From Ciona intestinalis (Eukaryota > Chordata > Ascidiacea > Phlebobranchia > Cionidae): a DNA stretch of 64,000 bases. Of the stretch, positions 22,501-33,818 are shown one piece after another; position 1 is the first letter of the stretch; each line of letters starts with the position of its first letter. The notes under the pieces were generated by a model. It saw nothing but the letters and a program-made list of their open reading frames with translations. It made no database searches and was not told the origin of the DNA. The DNA lies in assembly GCF_000224145.3 (NCBI RefSeq), contig NC_020171.2, forward strand, positions 2,256,619-2,320,618, in the 5' to 3' direction. Made by a program: the position numbers and the translations under genes.

Positions 22501-24254
22501 ACGGGGCCAATGACATGTGGCCAATTTACAACATTTATAAAATGGGGCCAATTTATAAAATGGGGCCAATTAACATATGGCCAATATATAACATGGGGCA
22601 TATAGAATGTGGCCAATATATAACATGGGGCTAATTTATAACATGGGTCCAATGTATAACATAGGGCCAATATATGTGGCCTAACATGGGGCATATAAAA
22701 TGTGGCCAAAATATAAAAATAATATATAACATGGGGCATATAAAATGTGGCCAAAATATAACATGGGGCCAATGTATAACAGTGGGCAAATGTATGAAAT
22801 GGGGCCAATGTATGTGGCCAATATATAACATAGGGCCAATGTATGACATGGGGCCAATATATAACATGAGGCCAATGTATAACATGGGGCCGATATATAA
22901 CATGGGGCCAATGGGGCTAATATGTGACATGGGGCCAATATATAACATGAGGCCAATGCATACATTTATATATGACAATATAAATGTACATTGGCCTCAT
23001 GTCCAATATATAACATGAGGCCAATGTACATTTATATATGACAATGGGACTCTGGAATTTAGACTATTGGCCTCTTACTTAAATGAACTGTCCATATATA
23101 AGTTGTATTACCTTGTAATCGTTCAACAACTTCTTTATGTGGTTCTCTCTCAACATTTAAACCGTTTACCTGTTACAGCAATGCATTAGGCTTTCATAAA
23201 TGTATATATATGCATAGTAGAATAGAAGAAGACGGGACAGCTTTACCACATAATATCCAAACTTCTCTTGATCGTGTTTAAAACAATTAACAACGGTCGA
23301 TATACGGGAGAAAATGTGTCCCATCTTTCTCTACATTACTATATTATAGGTGTAGGCCTATATATATATAAAGTAAATAGTACCGTGGGGTAATATGGAT
23401 ACTGTAAAAATAACATCCATATTTTCCAATCATGTTTTTAACAATTAACAACGCTTTTCTAGAGTCGTGAGAACACGGTTATATAAATATATAAATAACT
23501 TGTCTGTTTACACAGGTAAACCGCCCTATTACACACAATGTTATGCTTATAATGAAGTTGTAATTCAAGATATATAACCGCGAAGCCACCATGTTTGTTA
23601 ACGGATAATTTCCAATACGCCTGGAGCGGCGGCAAAATTGAAATAAGCTAAATTGGACGTTGCCACTTGAAAAATAAACGTCCGTAAAATGTCGTGATAA
23701 CATTCATACACGCCACTTTAGCATTGAAATTGAAACGTCATAATGTTAAATGTGAAGCCATTAGGATAATTTCGCATTTGAATTTTGCCAATTTTTAAGG
23801 TTTTGGTATTTTTAATACTCAAGAATAATGACCTCGTCCTTATAGAATAGAATCTGTAATATTAAGTGTCTATAAACTGCCTCGCTGGAGTATAAATGGT
23901 AGCACCATGGGTGTTGGGGTATAATAAACCCACATTCCAGGTCTCCAGGTGTGTCTAACTGAAGACCTCACCCGTATAGAATAGACTTGGGCCAATAAGC
24001 ACCCCAGGCCTCTCCCAGACCTCAGGCTTATTAAAAAATAACCACAAAACAGTAAGCCTACATCATAGCTCTCAGGTGTCTCTTACAGGCTGTTATAGAA
24101 TTTAATACATAGACACCTTATACACTTACCTCAATTATTCGGTCCCCGGGCGACAGTTTAGCTCTACTGGCGGGTGAGGATTTTAACACATGCAAAACAT
24201 ATGTATCTGTTGTGGCATTCTCACAGCATAATATGAAACCAAAGCCGCTGTCGC
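19545..24254 (-). CDS. NHERF: NHERF-type two-PDZ scaffold protein (5' end not found)
   Basis: Exons (5' to 3'): 24130-24254, 23112-23169, 21819-21964, 21495-21579, 21145-21245, 20637-20805, 20137-20533 and 19545-19860. All are GT-AG (one GTTAGT donor) with consistent phases, giving 465 residues plus a missing start. PDZ1 has 'SGFGFILCC' and 'SPGDRIIEVNGLNVE', ending 'VKLIVAHSRAAEEYF'. PDZ2 has 'GFDFVLQT', 'AGLRQGHRLIEINE' and 'VRLLVVDEDTDEFF', the last very close to NHERF1/2 'KLLVVDxETDEFF'. The tail is Ser/Pro-rich with a basic cluster. NHERF proteins tether transporters and receptors to the apical cortex. The usual C-terminal ezrin-binding end is absent; the protein ends 'HHAVNGY'. A possible first exon ends at the donor near 24459, but its reading is not convincing. 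Confidence 0.82.
20004..20093 (+). mobile_element. SINE body fragment
   Basis: A truncated body unit ('cacccacaaagttgtatact', 'gaaaacagaacacccatgtt', 'gaggataaataattacattc') lies in the last intron of the PDZ gene. Confidence 0.5.
22075..23045 (-). repeat. 18-bp minisatellite in a PDZ-gene intron
   Basis: About fifty degenerate copies of 'ggggccaatatataacat' span almost 1 kb of the intron between 21964 and 23112. Variants include units with 'gtatgacat' and 'catataaaatgtgg'. Every unit contains CCAAT. Because 18 is divisible by 3, long but meaningless open frames run through it on both strands. Confidence 0.9.
23215..23342. mobile_element. MITE (truncated)
   Basis: This short copy of the GGGGGAAGATGGG family has 'gtagaatagaagaagacggg' on the left and 'gtcccatctttctctacatt' on the right. 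The conserved core 'ttgatcgtgtttaaaacaatt' lies between. Confidence 0.6.
23850..24015 (-). repeat. dispersed repeat cluster (~97-bp family relative)
   Basis: Pieces such as 'tcaggtgtctaactgaagac' and 'gtgttggggtataataaacc' resemble the 97-bp family and recur at 6570-6720, 17440-17530 and 25830-26170 together with 'tgtctataaactgc'. Confidence 0.45.
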
Positions 24255-24261
24255 CTGGATT

Positions 24262-24450
24262 ATAAATATACATGTTATAACTGGACAGTGAGCAAAAGGT
24301 GCATAAATACACCATGTGTGTCTGGTGTATAAGAAGACACCCATGTTATAACTTGACAGTGAGCATGAGGTGTATAAATACACCATGTGTGTCTGGTGTA
24401 TAAGAAGACACCTATATGATAACTTAACAGTGAGCATGAGGTGTATGATT
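24262..24450 (-). repeat. ~70-bp tandem repeat (as after GS exon 6)
   Basis: Two and a half units of 'gacagtgagcatgaggtgta' and 'caccatgtgtgtctggtgta' and 'taagaagacacccatgttat' sit directly upstream of the first PDZ exon acceptor. They separate it from any 5' exon. Confidence 0.65.
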
Positions 24451-27400
24451 ACTGCTTACCTCTCTGTATGTGGCAAACACGGCGTTTTCCCTCCATATTT
24501 TACTAAAGAAACTTAACCAGCTCTATAAACAGAAAATAACTTGGTTATCGCCAATTTTTGGTTATATATATTGCGGAGTCTATACCCTTATCAAGGTATA
24601 TATAGAGGTAATATCGCATTATTTATATGAAAATATGGTAACTTCTGTTCAAAACTGCCTAATTCAACGGCTTTATAAAGAATTCCTAACTTTGAGCAAA
24701 ACTGTTCATTATTTCCAATCAAAATTTTCGGTGCGTATTACAGTATAACGAATATCGTTTTGCTGCTAATTTCCTTCTCTTCGTTGTCGTTTTGGTCCTA
24801 ATTCCCTTCGTTTTATTTAATTTTATCTTTACTGTCTTATTCAAATAGATAAAAAACGTTTATATATGTTAAGCATAGCTGTATATTTTAATCTGTCTAG
24901 ACAAATTATATGCACACAGTAAAATATTTTGTCTTAAACTCTTAACAATATAACGCATTAAGTTATAAATACTAACTTCGATTTGTCGCGACGTTGTGCA
25001 AAATCGTGACGCTTGTTACGTCACACTTATCTAGCATGAATGTCGAATTTAGAATCGAGACTCTATAACATTGTGACGTTATAAACGATGTCGGTTTTTG
25101 ACAATGTTTCTAGAGTTGAGGCATTCTTAAAAACGTCGTGCGCGAAAGCAAATATTCTGTAGATTTCGTTTGAAATATTTCGCTACGTTCTTGGAACGGG
25201 AAATTTTTTAACACGAACGTCTGCATTGAATATTTAAAGTTGTTTTTTATATTCAATAAATTAGTAAATGTAACTTTTCATCCTCTGGTAGCGGAGCCAA
25301 CCACAATCGTAGTAAACGAGATTGGAAAAAATGGGTGTTTATATGCATTCACTTTGTTAAAGATTTTCATGGATTTGGTCAAATATTACAGTACTATATC
25401 TAGTACAATGTTATAATTGGTCGCGTATTCTTGCATTGTCATGTAATTATGACGTGTCTATCGCTTTGATTTCTCGAACGCCTAAAAGAAATCGGGTTAT
25501 GACGTCTCAATATAATTGCTAGTTCTAAACATTCTTGTATTTTGACGTCACAAAAAATGCTTTCGAAATAAAATGAAATTATTCGAGAAATTTCCTGCCA
25601 AAGGAAACAGGCAATTGAATTGTTACATCGTCAACACGTCACAATCATCAAGTGTGACGTATCACGACATATAAAATTCAATTATGCGATAACTTTCACA
25701 CATTTGTTAGGAATTCTAAAACTTTTTAATTTAAAATTAGGATTTTTATAATACCCCCGTCCGTATATTATACAAACTTGGCTGTAAGCTCTCTGTGTGT
25801 TGGGGCAGTGGGCCAACTTTGGCTTATACCTCCCAGGTCCATTAGCGTACCTCACTGAAGACCTCACTCTTATAGAATAGGGTCTCAATCATTAAGTGTC
25901 TATAAACTGCTTCAGAAGGTATAGATGGTAACACCCTGGGTGTTAGGGTATAACGTATAGTAATAAACCCCACGACAAGTCCCATGACATGCCTCGATAT
26001 AGGTTCGTGTAGAACCTTTCCGTATCTAATATAACCTTTATTATTGAGTGTCTATAAACTGCTATAATGGGGTCCAGAAGTTAACACCCTGGGTTTGGGG
26101 TAATAAAGTTAGTCTAGGTCTGATGCTGTAACGAAGTAAAACTGACATGCCTTGCCGTAGAACCTCTCCCATATAGAACAGAATGTATGTGTGGCTAAGT
26201 CTATGCTCGCATAGATACAATTTTACTCCTTTTAATTTCGCTCTTGTCAAAATAAACAAGCATCTGTAACTTGAGCAGTACATTAAATCTCAGTTGCCTA
26301 GAGTAGCAACCATGTAACAGCAGCATAAATAAACCTACAGCAGTGGTTTTGAAACTGATGGTAAAGCTCACGACGCACTTAGATTCTCTGGATCCGTTAG
26401 CGGCACGCCAAAATTTTAAGAACTCAAACTTTGCAATTGAACACAACAGACGCTAAAACTTTTTCATAATCTAAAAGTTTTATCAATTAGTGAACGTTTT
26501 GTGACATACATGAGCCCGTATATACATCGCATACTTTTAGTAACAAAGTGAAACGGAATTTATATTGAAATTAACACGGAACCAAATGGGTAATAACCAA
26601 CTCTGGCCTAAATCCGAGATCCCCCATACCTATAACCTCACTGTAGGACCATAACCCTTATCAAAATGCCCATATAACCTATAACTTATTGGGGGTGATG
26701 GGCCAACTTTACTAAATCCCAGGTCCCATTGTATACGCTACCATACGACCTTACTCATGGAAAATAAAACACAACACAAAACCAAAAAAACTTTTTATAA
26801 TTACCGATTAAGCAGAAACAACATTTCGGCGAAATAGGCGCAAACTTTAAACAGACAACATCCTTACTTAGTTAACCAGAAACCAATGATGCGACGAGCC
26901 CTTGCTTGACTTAAACAAACCCACCTAACCTTTGTAACTTCACGCTTAAACTGCAAACGCATGTGTCCGCTTAATCTAATAACACCACAGGCTTAACACG
27001 TATATCTAATGCCCCCTATATGTCATACAGTCTATTTTCCACACCGTTGAAATGAATCTCAAAATGTTGTTACTAGCGTATATCATTTGTAAAGTTAAAA
27101 TATCATTTATTTTTTTAAAACTACAGTGCAAAGCGAAAAATAACTACAGTTAACTAGCTTAAATGTTGCCTTATTCTAATAACACTACAGACCTAACGCA
27201 TATGCCATATATCATGTCCCACATTATCTCATGCAGTCTAGGGCATTGGTTTAACTAGTTTTAACTCCTATCACTAAAGCCTTAGAATTATCTCGCGTAT
27301 GCAAATACAATTGGTATAGTAGGTTGGGGCAAAATGGTCCATGATTTCATATTTTTATCGTCCCATTTTGTAGTAAACAAAAACTATATACAGAAATGAA

Positions 27401-27917
27401 TCCTCACGACCCTAACAGTTTTTTTCTAGCCAGTTTATTTCGCGCCTCGCACCTCCTAATTAAACCACAGTACAAAAACTATAGAAGTCGCGTACTGCCA
27501 CTATAAATAATAAACTGCATTACATGCCAGAAAATTCGTATATTTTCATTCGCCATTATTCTGTTTGACTATTAAACCTAAATAGGTCTCTCCCGTGCCA
27601 CCTGGAAGACGTATACCACAATTGGTGCGACTACCATACGTCTATATCTCAAGGCAGAAGATAAAACTGTCTGTCAAGTAACCGCATGCTTCACTGTGGT
27701 TCTAATTATATTTACACGAGTATAGAGACTGCCATGCCAGTTCTTAAGCGCTTTAAAAGTATTTTGGGGTAATGGGCCAACTCTGGCCTAAATTCCAGGT
27801 CCCATGGCGTGCCTCACTATAAGACCTCACCCATAAAGAATGGTAACATGCAAAACACAATGTTAGTGTTGTTTTAAATGAAATTATTTCTGTTTTTAGC
27901 TCATACGCACTTGACTA

Positions 27918-28048
27918 TAAAACGGAACAATTCTTCGTAAACCTGACATTGTGACGTAATATCGATCCATTGTTAACTAGCAATGACGTAACCATACATT
28001 CCGTTCTGTCATACAAGCTTCCTGCATTTATCCACAAAACAGAAACCA
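27918..28048 (-). CDS. possible exon of a cysteine-containing secreted/membrane protein
   Basis: After the acceptor 'gaccgaacag' the frame reads 'VSVLWINAGSLYDRTECMVT', then a stretch with two N-x-S sites ending in a Cys, before a stop. The acceptor and its entry phase (phase 1, 'tg' then 'gt') are the same as for exon 2 of the membrane protein gene at 31099-32673. 'CMVTSLLVNNGS' loosely echoes 'CLTSFARYSQNMT' there. I could not find a signal exon or an ending, so this may be a decayed or partly seen relative. Confidence 0.25.
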
Positions 28049-28265
28049 CTGTTCGGTCATAAACCTCAATGTAACATGCATGGTTGCCCAACCATGTAAA
28101 GTGAACATAGTTAAGTTTAACTTTGAGCTAAACTCGTTCACAAAGCGATTTAAGTTTGAGTTACTAAAGCGGTAATAAGCACCTAGCGCTTAAAATGAGC
28201 GGTTTCAGATTTAAATCTTGCCTTCGAGAACGGAATGTAATTTATTATACGTAGTGTATCAGTGA

Positions 28266-28456
28266 AATAAGTTGGGGTAAGATGGAACATGTTTCATTCT
28301 CTTTTATCGTCCGTTTGTTAGTAAAAAAAGAATATTTTAAGAAATATAAGACTGTATCGTCGTGACTTTAAAAGAGCGCTTTTATTGTTAAAAAACTTGA
28401 TTAGGAAATATGGGATATTATGTGCTAAAAGTATCCCATCTTACCCCACAGTATTA
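28266..28456. mobile_element. MITE (GGGGTAAGATGGA variant)
   Basis: The element runs from 'gttggggtaagatggaacatg' to 'cccatcttaccccacagtatt'. It represents a sub-type with TGGGGTAAGATGG ends rather than GGGGGAAGATGGG, as do 36376-36547 and 44455-44685. Confidence 0.65.
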
Positions 28457-29084
28457 TATACTGTATTTCCGTTTCAATTGTTGAATTTGAAGGCAATGAA
28501 TCTAATTTGTGATGTCACAAACACCTGGGGCGATTGTTACGTCGATATTTGTCATAATCCTACAAAGGCAGCGCCGCTGATGTCATAATGATTTTTAGAG
28601 TGGCGATTGTGACGTAATAGAACCGCCTGTTCAGAACAAAGACGCGTCATCGCAAAAGAAATTTGACAATCGGAAAACAAAAACGTCTAATTTGAAAGCC
28701 AGCCGTAAATAAAACGCCTTAAACGTAAATAGATAAACTCTTCAGTAAAAATGGAAGTTAAGTTTATTATATACTTAAAAACTAACTTAAAAATAGTTTG
28801 TTTTTTTTACCCCAACCTACTATACTAAAATTAGACTATAAATGTAACTTTAAGTAAAGTTAAAATTTACAGAAATCTAATTTTAGACACAATGGTAATA
28901 TGAGATTGTTTAAGCTCCTTAAAACAGCTGTGTTTTTCACATCAGCTTAAGGAAGTTTCGTCATTATGTCTTTTCTAATTGGCTTAGAACACGAAATAGT
29001 TGTCCAAGCGAACAAAAATACCCTAACTTGACATATATCGCTTGTATAGATGTTATAACATGGCGAAATGCTGGTATTACTCAG

Positions 29085-29205
29085 CAAAGTTATATGCGTG
29101 GTAACTTATAAGTGGGCACAAGGTGTATGAAACAGAATACCCGTATTATAATGGCTATCGTTGTCCTGCCATTTGAGGATAAAAAAGTGACATCACTTTA
29201 TTCGT
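29085..29205 (+). mobile_element. SINE body fragment
   Basis: One body unit ('gttatatgcgtggtaactta', 'ggtgtatgaaacagaatacc', 'tttgaggataaaaaagtgac') without the head. Confidence 0.55.
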
Positions 29206-29568
29206 TTAAAAATAGACAACTAATAAACAAATCGCGTGTACATAATAAATCTCATTTTTAAAACCTGTTTAATTAAAAGAGCAAATAAATGCCGATGACG
29301 TCAAATGAGATCATTATATTTCAATCACCGCCCACCTACCTATTATCATCGACAATACATGACGAGATAATATACTTAATGTTAAGGCTCATGTAATGTA
29401 CGTATAAGTATATTTGACCACCGTATTTGTACATGCGTTGTTATGGCATGTAAAACCGTTCTATAATAAATGGAAAATAAGACATTTGGACGTTTTCCGT
29501 AAATAGTCTTGTTCTATTCGCTTTTATTTTTTGGTTTTAAAGTAATATTTATGGTCTTTAAGTATATG

Positions 29569-29757
29569 GTAGGGTGGGGGAAGATGGAACACCTTTTCAT
29601 TTTATTTTCTTGTCACATTTATAAGTAAACAAAGAACATTCAAAGAATCATAAAACCGTATCCTTGCAACTTAGACCGTTGTTAATTGTTTAAAACACGA
29701 TCAGGATACTTGGATAATATATGCTAAAGGTGTCCCATTTCTCCCACCCTACTATAT
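29569..29757. mobile_element. MITE (GGGGGAAGATGGG family)
   Basis: This is a well-preserved copy with inverted ends 'gtagggtgggggaagatgga' and 'tcccatttctcccaccctac'. Confidence 0.75.
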
Positions 29758-30529
29758 TAGAATTACAATTTCGCCATATTTAATACATACAACGTTGTTT
29801 ATCGTATCTTTGTAAATTCTGTCATAAGAAAATAACATACTGTTTTACAACTGTGTATTCTAGTATTTGTGCGGTATCTTTTTTTAAAATACTGCTATAT
29901 CTAAATAGTGATACCATGTAACTTTGGACCTCAAAAAGGCATCGAAATATCACTGTACAAAATCAATTCACTAAAAAGGCAGTTTTCGATTTATTTTACG
30001 CCTGCTATTAGCAACAACTTATGCTGTTAAGTTCATTGGTATTTCTTTTCTTGTATTATATATAAACTAACAATTCAAGTCAGTAGCTACATTAATTGTA
30101 ATGCTGTCTGAATTCAAACTGAATTGAAATTCACTTTTTTTATTTCTCTCAAATCATGAATTGCCTGGGGCGGTTGTAGAAGTTGGTGGATTGTGTAGTG
30201 TACACTCCCTAGTTTTATTGCTTATTATAAGGTCAGTACTGCTTTAATTGCGACAATTACATAAGGTGTATTGCGCCGGTCAAGTGTCTTATGGGCGTAC
30301 ATCGTTAAATTGCGTCAACCATCGCGTGCTTTGATTGCAAGACGCGTGGTCGCTTTGTGACGCCATAGAAGTAAAACAAACCAATGAAACGCGTCGGTCG
30401 CGCGGCAGAATCGAGTTACAGTGTAGAATTTAAACTAGGATGCCAGGATTCGAGGCTTGATATTGATATTCGTATGTGTGCTTGGGCAAGGCACTTGTTC
30501 TAACGCAGTGGTCACTAATTGGTTGTAGC

Positions 30530-30722
30530 ACTCTGGGTTTTGGGGCAATGGGACAACCGTGGCCCAAATCTCAGATGCTATGGCATGCCTCACTGTAGGA
30601 CCTCACCCATATGTAATAGAATGTGCATATACAATGTTGGGGTAATGGGCCAACTCTGGCCTAAATCCTAGGTCCCATGACATGCCTCGTTGTAGGATCT
30701 CACCCATATAGAACAGGACACA
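30530..30722 (-). repeat. ~97-bp repeat, two tandem units
   Basis: Two head-to-tail units: 'atgcctcactgtaggacctc', 'acccatatgtaatagaatgt', 'gcatatacaatgttggggta', 'atgggccaactctggcctaa'. A SINE-derived 'cttgggcaaggcacttgttc' segment lies immediately to the left (about 30480-30500). Confidence 0.65.
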
Positions 30723-31098
30723 GCTTAAAATAGTTACGAGAATTGCCGGTCGTAATAATAAATAATATCTACAATTGCAGTTCCGAACACCATTTCTACG
30801 TCACAAAGGTGTATTGTAAATATGCTGCAGTAAAAGTGACGTAACAATTACTTGAATTGACGTAACAGTTCTGTGTTGTTAATAGCACCCGCGTTTTTTA
30901 TCCGACGCTTTTCTCAAGTATTATCTTTTTTATCCATAGCGTGATTTAACAGCGGTCATTTTAGTGAAAACTCCTTTTTCTCTTCGTTGTTTTAATAAAT
31001 TTGATCTTCGCAATCGTATTCCTACGAATAAATTAACATTTTTGATGCTGATTTTGTGTTTGTGGGATTTTCTCCAAACGTTTTATCTTCACACGTAT

Positions 31099-32673
31099 TC
31101 AATCGTCCATAGAAACAAGATAATTGGCCAAAATAATTCCACAAACGCTAAGGAAGCATGACAATCCAATTATGACGAAAACAGTGTGTTTGTTGTTCGG
31201 TTGTACCTGTGTGACGTCATAAAACAAATATAAGTTAAATCTCTCTTTGAGAATCGTTAGGATATGGTTACATAATTATGTAAATATTCTTTGTTTACTC
31301 CTAAATGGGACGATAAAAAATATAAAAATGTACGATCTTACCCCAACCTATAATACAACTATGATGTCATAATTAACTAACCAGTGCTTCTGTTTTGTCA
31401 CAATGGTTGAAAAATTGCGGGTGCGTCACACTTCTCATGACGTCATCAAATAAAGCGTATCTGTCCCAACAGTTACCATTAGATGTCGAGGCGTTTATAC
31501 ATCTGGATAAGGTGTCGTAGGGTCTGCAATTAAAATCCGAAGTTACCCGAAAATAACCGAAGTTTTACGAGTAGCTAAACTGTTATAATCGTCGGGATAA
31601 CGGAGTCAATAATATAGATTCTGTAAAGTGTGAACTGTTATAATCGTCGGGATAAATTTTGACCTGAGATTTATGCCAAAGTTGCGACATTTCCTGAACA
31701 CCCAGGGTGCTATCATCTAGACCCCACTGATTAAGGACACTCAACGGAGTCAATAATATAGATTCTGTTCTATAAGGGTCGGGTTTTTAGTGATAGACAT
31801 AATATACATTTAAACTGTCGCCTCGCATAATACACATGCTTACCCATATAATATGCATGAACGACATTTATAGAACAATCTTGTACGACCGTTTGAATGT
31901 CAAACAAAAATCATTTAATGGCAAAACTTTGGCGACTCAATTTCCCAAGTCTACATTTCACACAACGTTACATGCAAAAAGTCTAGGGGCCGCTGTAGAA
32001 GCGATACAACCAAATCCAATGGTGAACCGGGGGTTGAGAAGCAATGTTCTTTAAAATAAAATTTCAAAACTTTATAAAATATAAAGTACTAAAAAAGAAC
32101 AAAAACGTTTAATATTTAAATAAATCAAAAACTAGTCTACCTCCAAATAAGTTTAAAGTCGCATATCTCTTGCGACGTCATATTCTGAGAATATCGTGCG
32201 AATGACGTCAGGCATATCGTGACGTCATTGATGAACTCATCAGGGTGATTACATCGATATTTTAGAGCGAGTGTTGTAGTTTGGTTCACCACTGTAAGTA
32301 AATATAGATTTAGGTTTGTAGGAAAATCAATAAGCTATGTGAGTGAAATGTGATGTAGTTTACGCATTACAATTTCTGCTATACTGCATATACTATTTGG
32401 TAGTAAACTAAGAACATTCAAAAAATTATAGAGCCGTATCCTTACGACTCCCATACACCGTTGTTAATTGTTTAAAACACGATCGCTATATTTATATATC
32501 ATGTGCTAAGGTGCCCCGTCCCCCCACCATACATTAGAGCATAGATCATACTTACATTCATTCATTTGTTTTTAATTCATTTATTTACCTGATAAATCTC
32601 GCATTGCATTTTCCAAGCCATGAACTTGCACCAGTAGAAAACACAACGCAAATAAAGGTCTTATGCTTACCAT
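31099..32673 (-). CDS. unrecognised cysteine-rich single-pass membrane protein, five exons
   Basis: Exons are 32589-32673, 32141-32291, 31844-31879, 31382-31523 and 31099-31206. All are GT-AG and phases 1, 2, 2, 0 match at every junction, giving 173 residues. A signal peptide (MVSIRPLFALCFLLVQVHG) is followed by an ectodomain with eight cysteines at about 42, 55, 72, 84, 87, 99, 109 and 132, three N-glycosylation sites (NQT, NMT, NAS), and a C-terminal membrane helix (VFVIIGLSCFLSVCGIILA) with only a few cytosolic residues (NYLVSMDD). Cysteine spacing suggests two similar half-modules, each C-x(9-12)-C-x(16-22)-C-D, around a central CxxC. I know no family with this pattern; a diverged Ly6-like fold is possible. 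The 36-bp exon has a weak acceptor and is the least certain part. Confidence 0.65.
32390..32530. mobile_element. MITE (truncated) in intron 1 of the membrane-protein gene
   Basis: Only the right two-thirds remains: 'tttggtagtaaactaagaac', 'gttgttaattgtttaaaaca' and a C-rich right end 'gtccccccaccatac'. Confidence 0.6.
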
Positions 32674-33459
32674 AGCTTATATGTATGTGTAAGCTATATC
32701 TGTAAACCTTTTTTAAAGCTATTGGTCTGTATAAGAATACATTCGTGTTATATATATTATATATGGTAAACTGAACTAATCTTGGCCTAAATGTTATGCC
32801 CTGACCTAGACCGCACGCATAAACAATATATTAATTATTATATTATTACTACTACAGTATTTTAGTGCGAAATATATACAAATAAACATATATAGCCAGA
32901 ACATATTTCACACGTCAAAATAGAATACCTTTATTTGTAAACTGTTAAATTAAAGCTAAAAACAACTGCCTATATGCGGTTATATAATCCTTCATATATT
33001 CTTTGTTTACTACTAAATGGAACGATAAAAGAGAATCAAAACACAGACCATTTTACGCTAACCTAATATATCTACAAATAAAACTAATCTACAAATAACA
33101 TAATTTAATATTCTGCCCCTCCTACGACGTTGCAGCAATACGCGAAGCGGTTCAGACTCCCGCATCATTTGTGGCCGAAGCTACGTTTCTTTTTTTTTTG
33201 ATCTTTCCAAGAAAATCGAAATATTGATTTTCTAGCTGCAGGAAAATCAATACGTGGTAGACGCTGCTATTAGAAGCCAAACGCGGTATCTCGAGTCGGT
33301 TCAATTAGTAAATATTGGGAATTGGTTACTATAGTCTTCTTATGCTGATGTGTGGTACAATTAGAAATTGGCTCAATTGCAAATGTACATTAGTTTATTG
33401 ATTTTTTCTTAATATGTTTAGCATTGAGTATCCCTATACTGCATCAGTGGGGTCCAGTA

Positions 33460-33780
33460 TGGTAGCACCTCGTGTGTTGGGTAACGTGCCAACTCTGGCT
33501 TATACGTATCAGGTCCCACTGCTTGCCCGGCTTTAGGATCTTACACGGTTTATAAGTTTCAATAAACTGCCACAGTGGGTTCTAGAATAGATGGTAGCAC
33601 ATAACTGGATTATTATTGTATTAGGATGTATGTTATAACGCCATTAGGATGTATGTTATAATGAGCCAAATATGACCTAAAAACTCAGGTCCTTGACAAT
33701 GAGCTCACCCATATAGAATAGAATGTGCATATACAATGTTGGGGTAATGGGCAACTCTGGGCTAAATCATGGGGCCCAAC
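33460..33780 (-). repeat. ~97-bp repeat units, degraded cluster
   Basis: Two or three units with 'gaatgtgcatatacaatgtt' and 'ggggtaatgggcaactctgg' precede the 3' end of the rolling stone-like gene and probably lie in or near its 3' UTR. Confidence 0.55.
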
Positions 33781-33818
33781 CCATTTAGAATATATGTTTA
33801 TATAACGCTGGTTCAAAT

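Larger units (their letters stand above)
24255..31098. other. long stretch with no confident gene
   Basis: Almost 7 kb holds repeats (MITEs at 28266 and 29569, a SINE at 29085, 97-bp units near 25780-26170, 26590-26760, 27765-27840 and 30530-30720). On the minus strand, protein-like frames occur at 25030-25140, 25480-25590 and 27918-28048. Only the last has a plausible acceptor and phase and is listed separately. The missing 5' exon of the PDZ gene may also be here. Confidence 0.5.

Noticed and set aside
22063-23018. Long open frames on both strands rich in IGPM/WPH-type repeats
   Set aside because: They are translations of the 18-bp minisatellite, whose length is a multiple of three, so frames stay open by construction.
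24459-24520. First exon of the NHERF-like gene ending 'NAVFATYR' before a gtaagc donor
   Set aside because: Phase fits, but the sequence lacks the expected R-x-C-x-L strand before the PDZ GFGF loop and no ATG opens the frame.
25030-25590. Minus-strand frames with protein-like composition (for example after 'cctttggcag')
   Set aside because: A good acceptor exists for one, but no matching donor, start or partner exon was found, so it is not reported as a gene.
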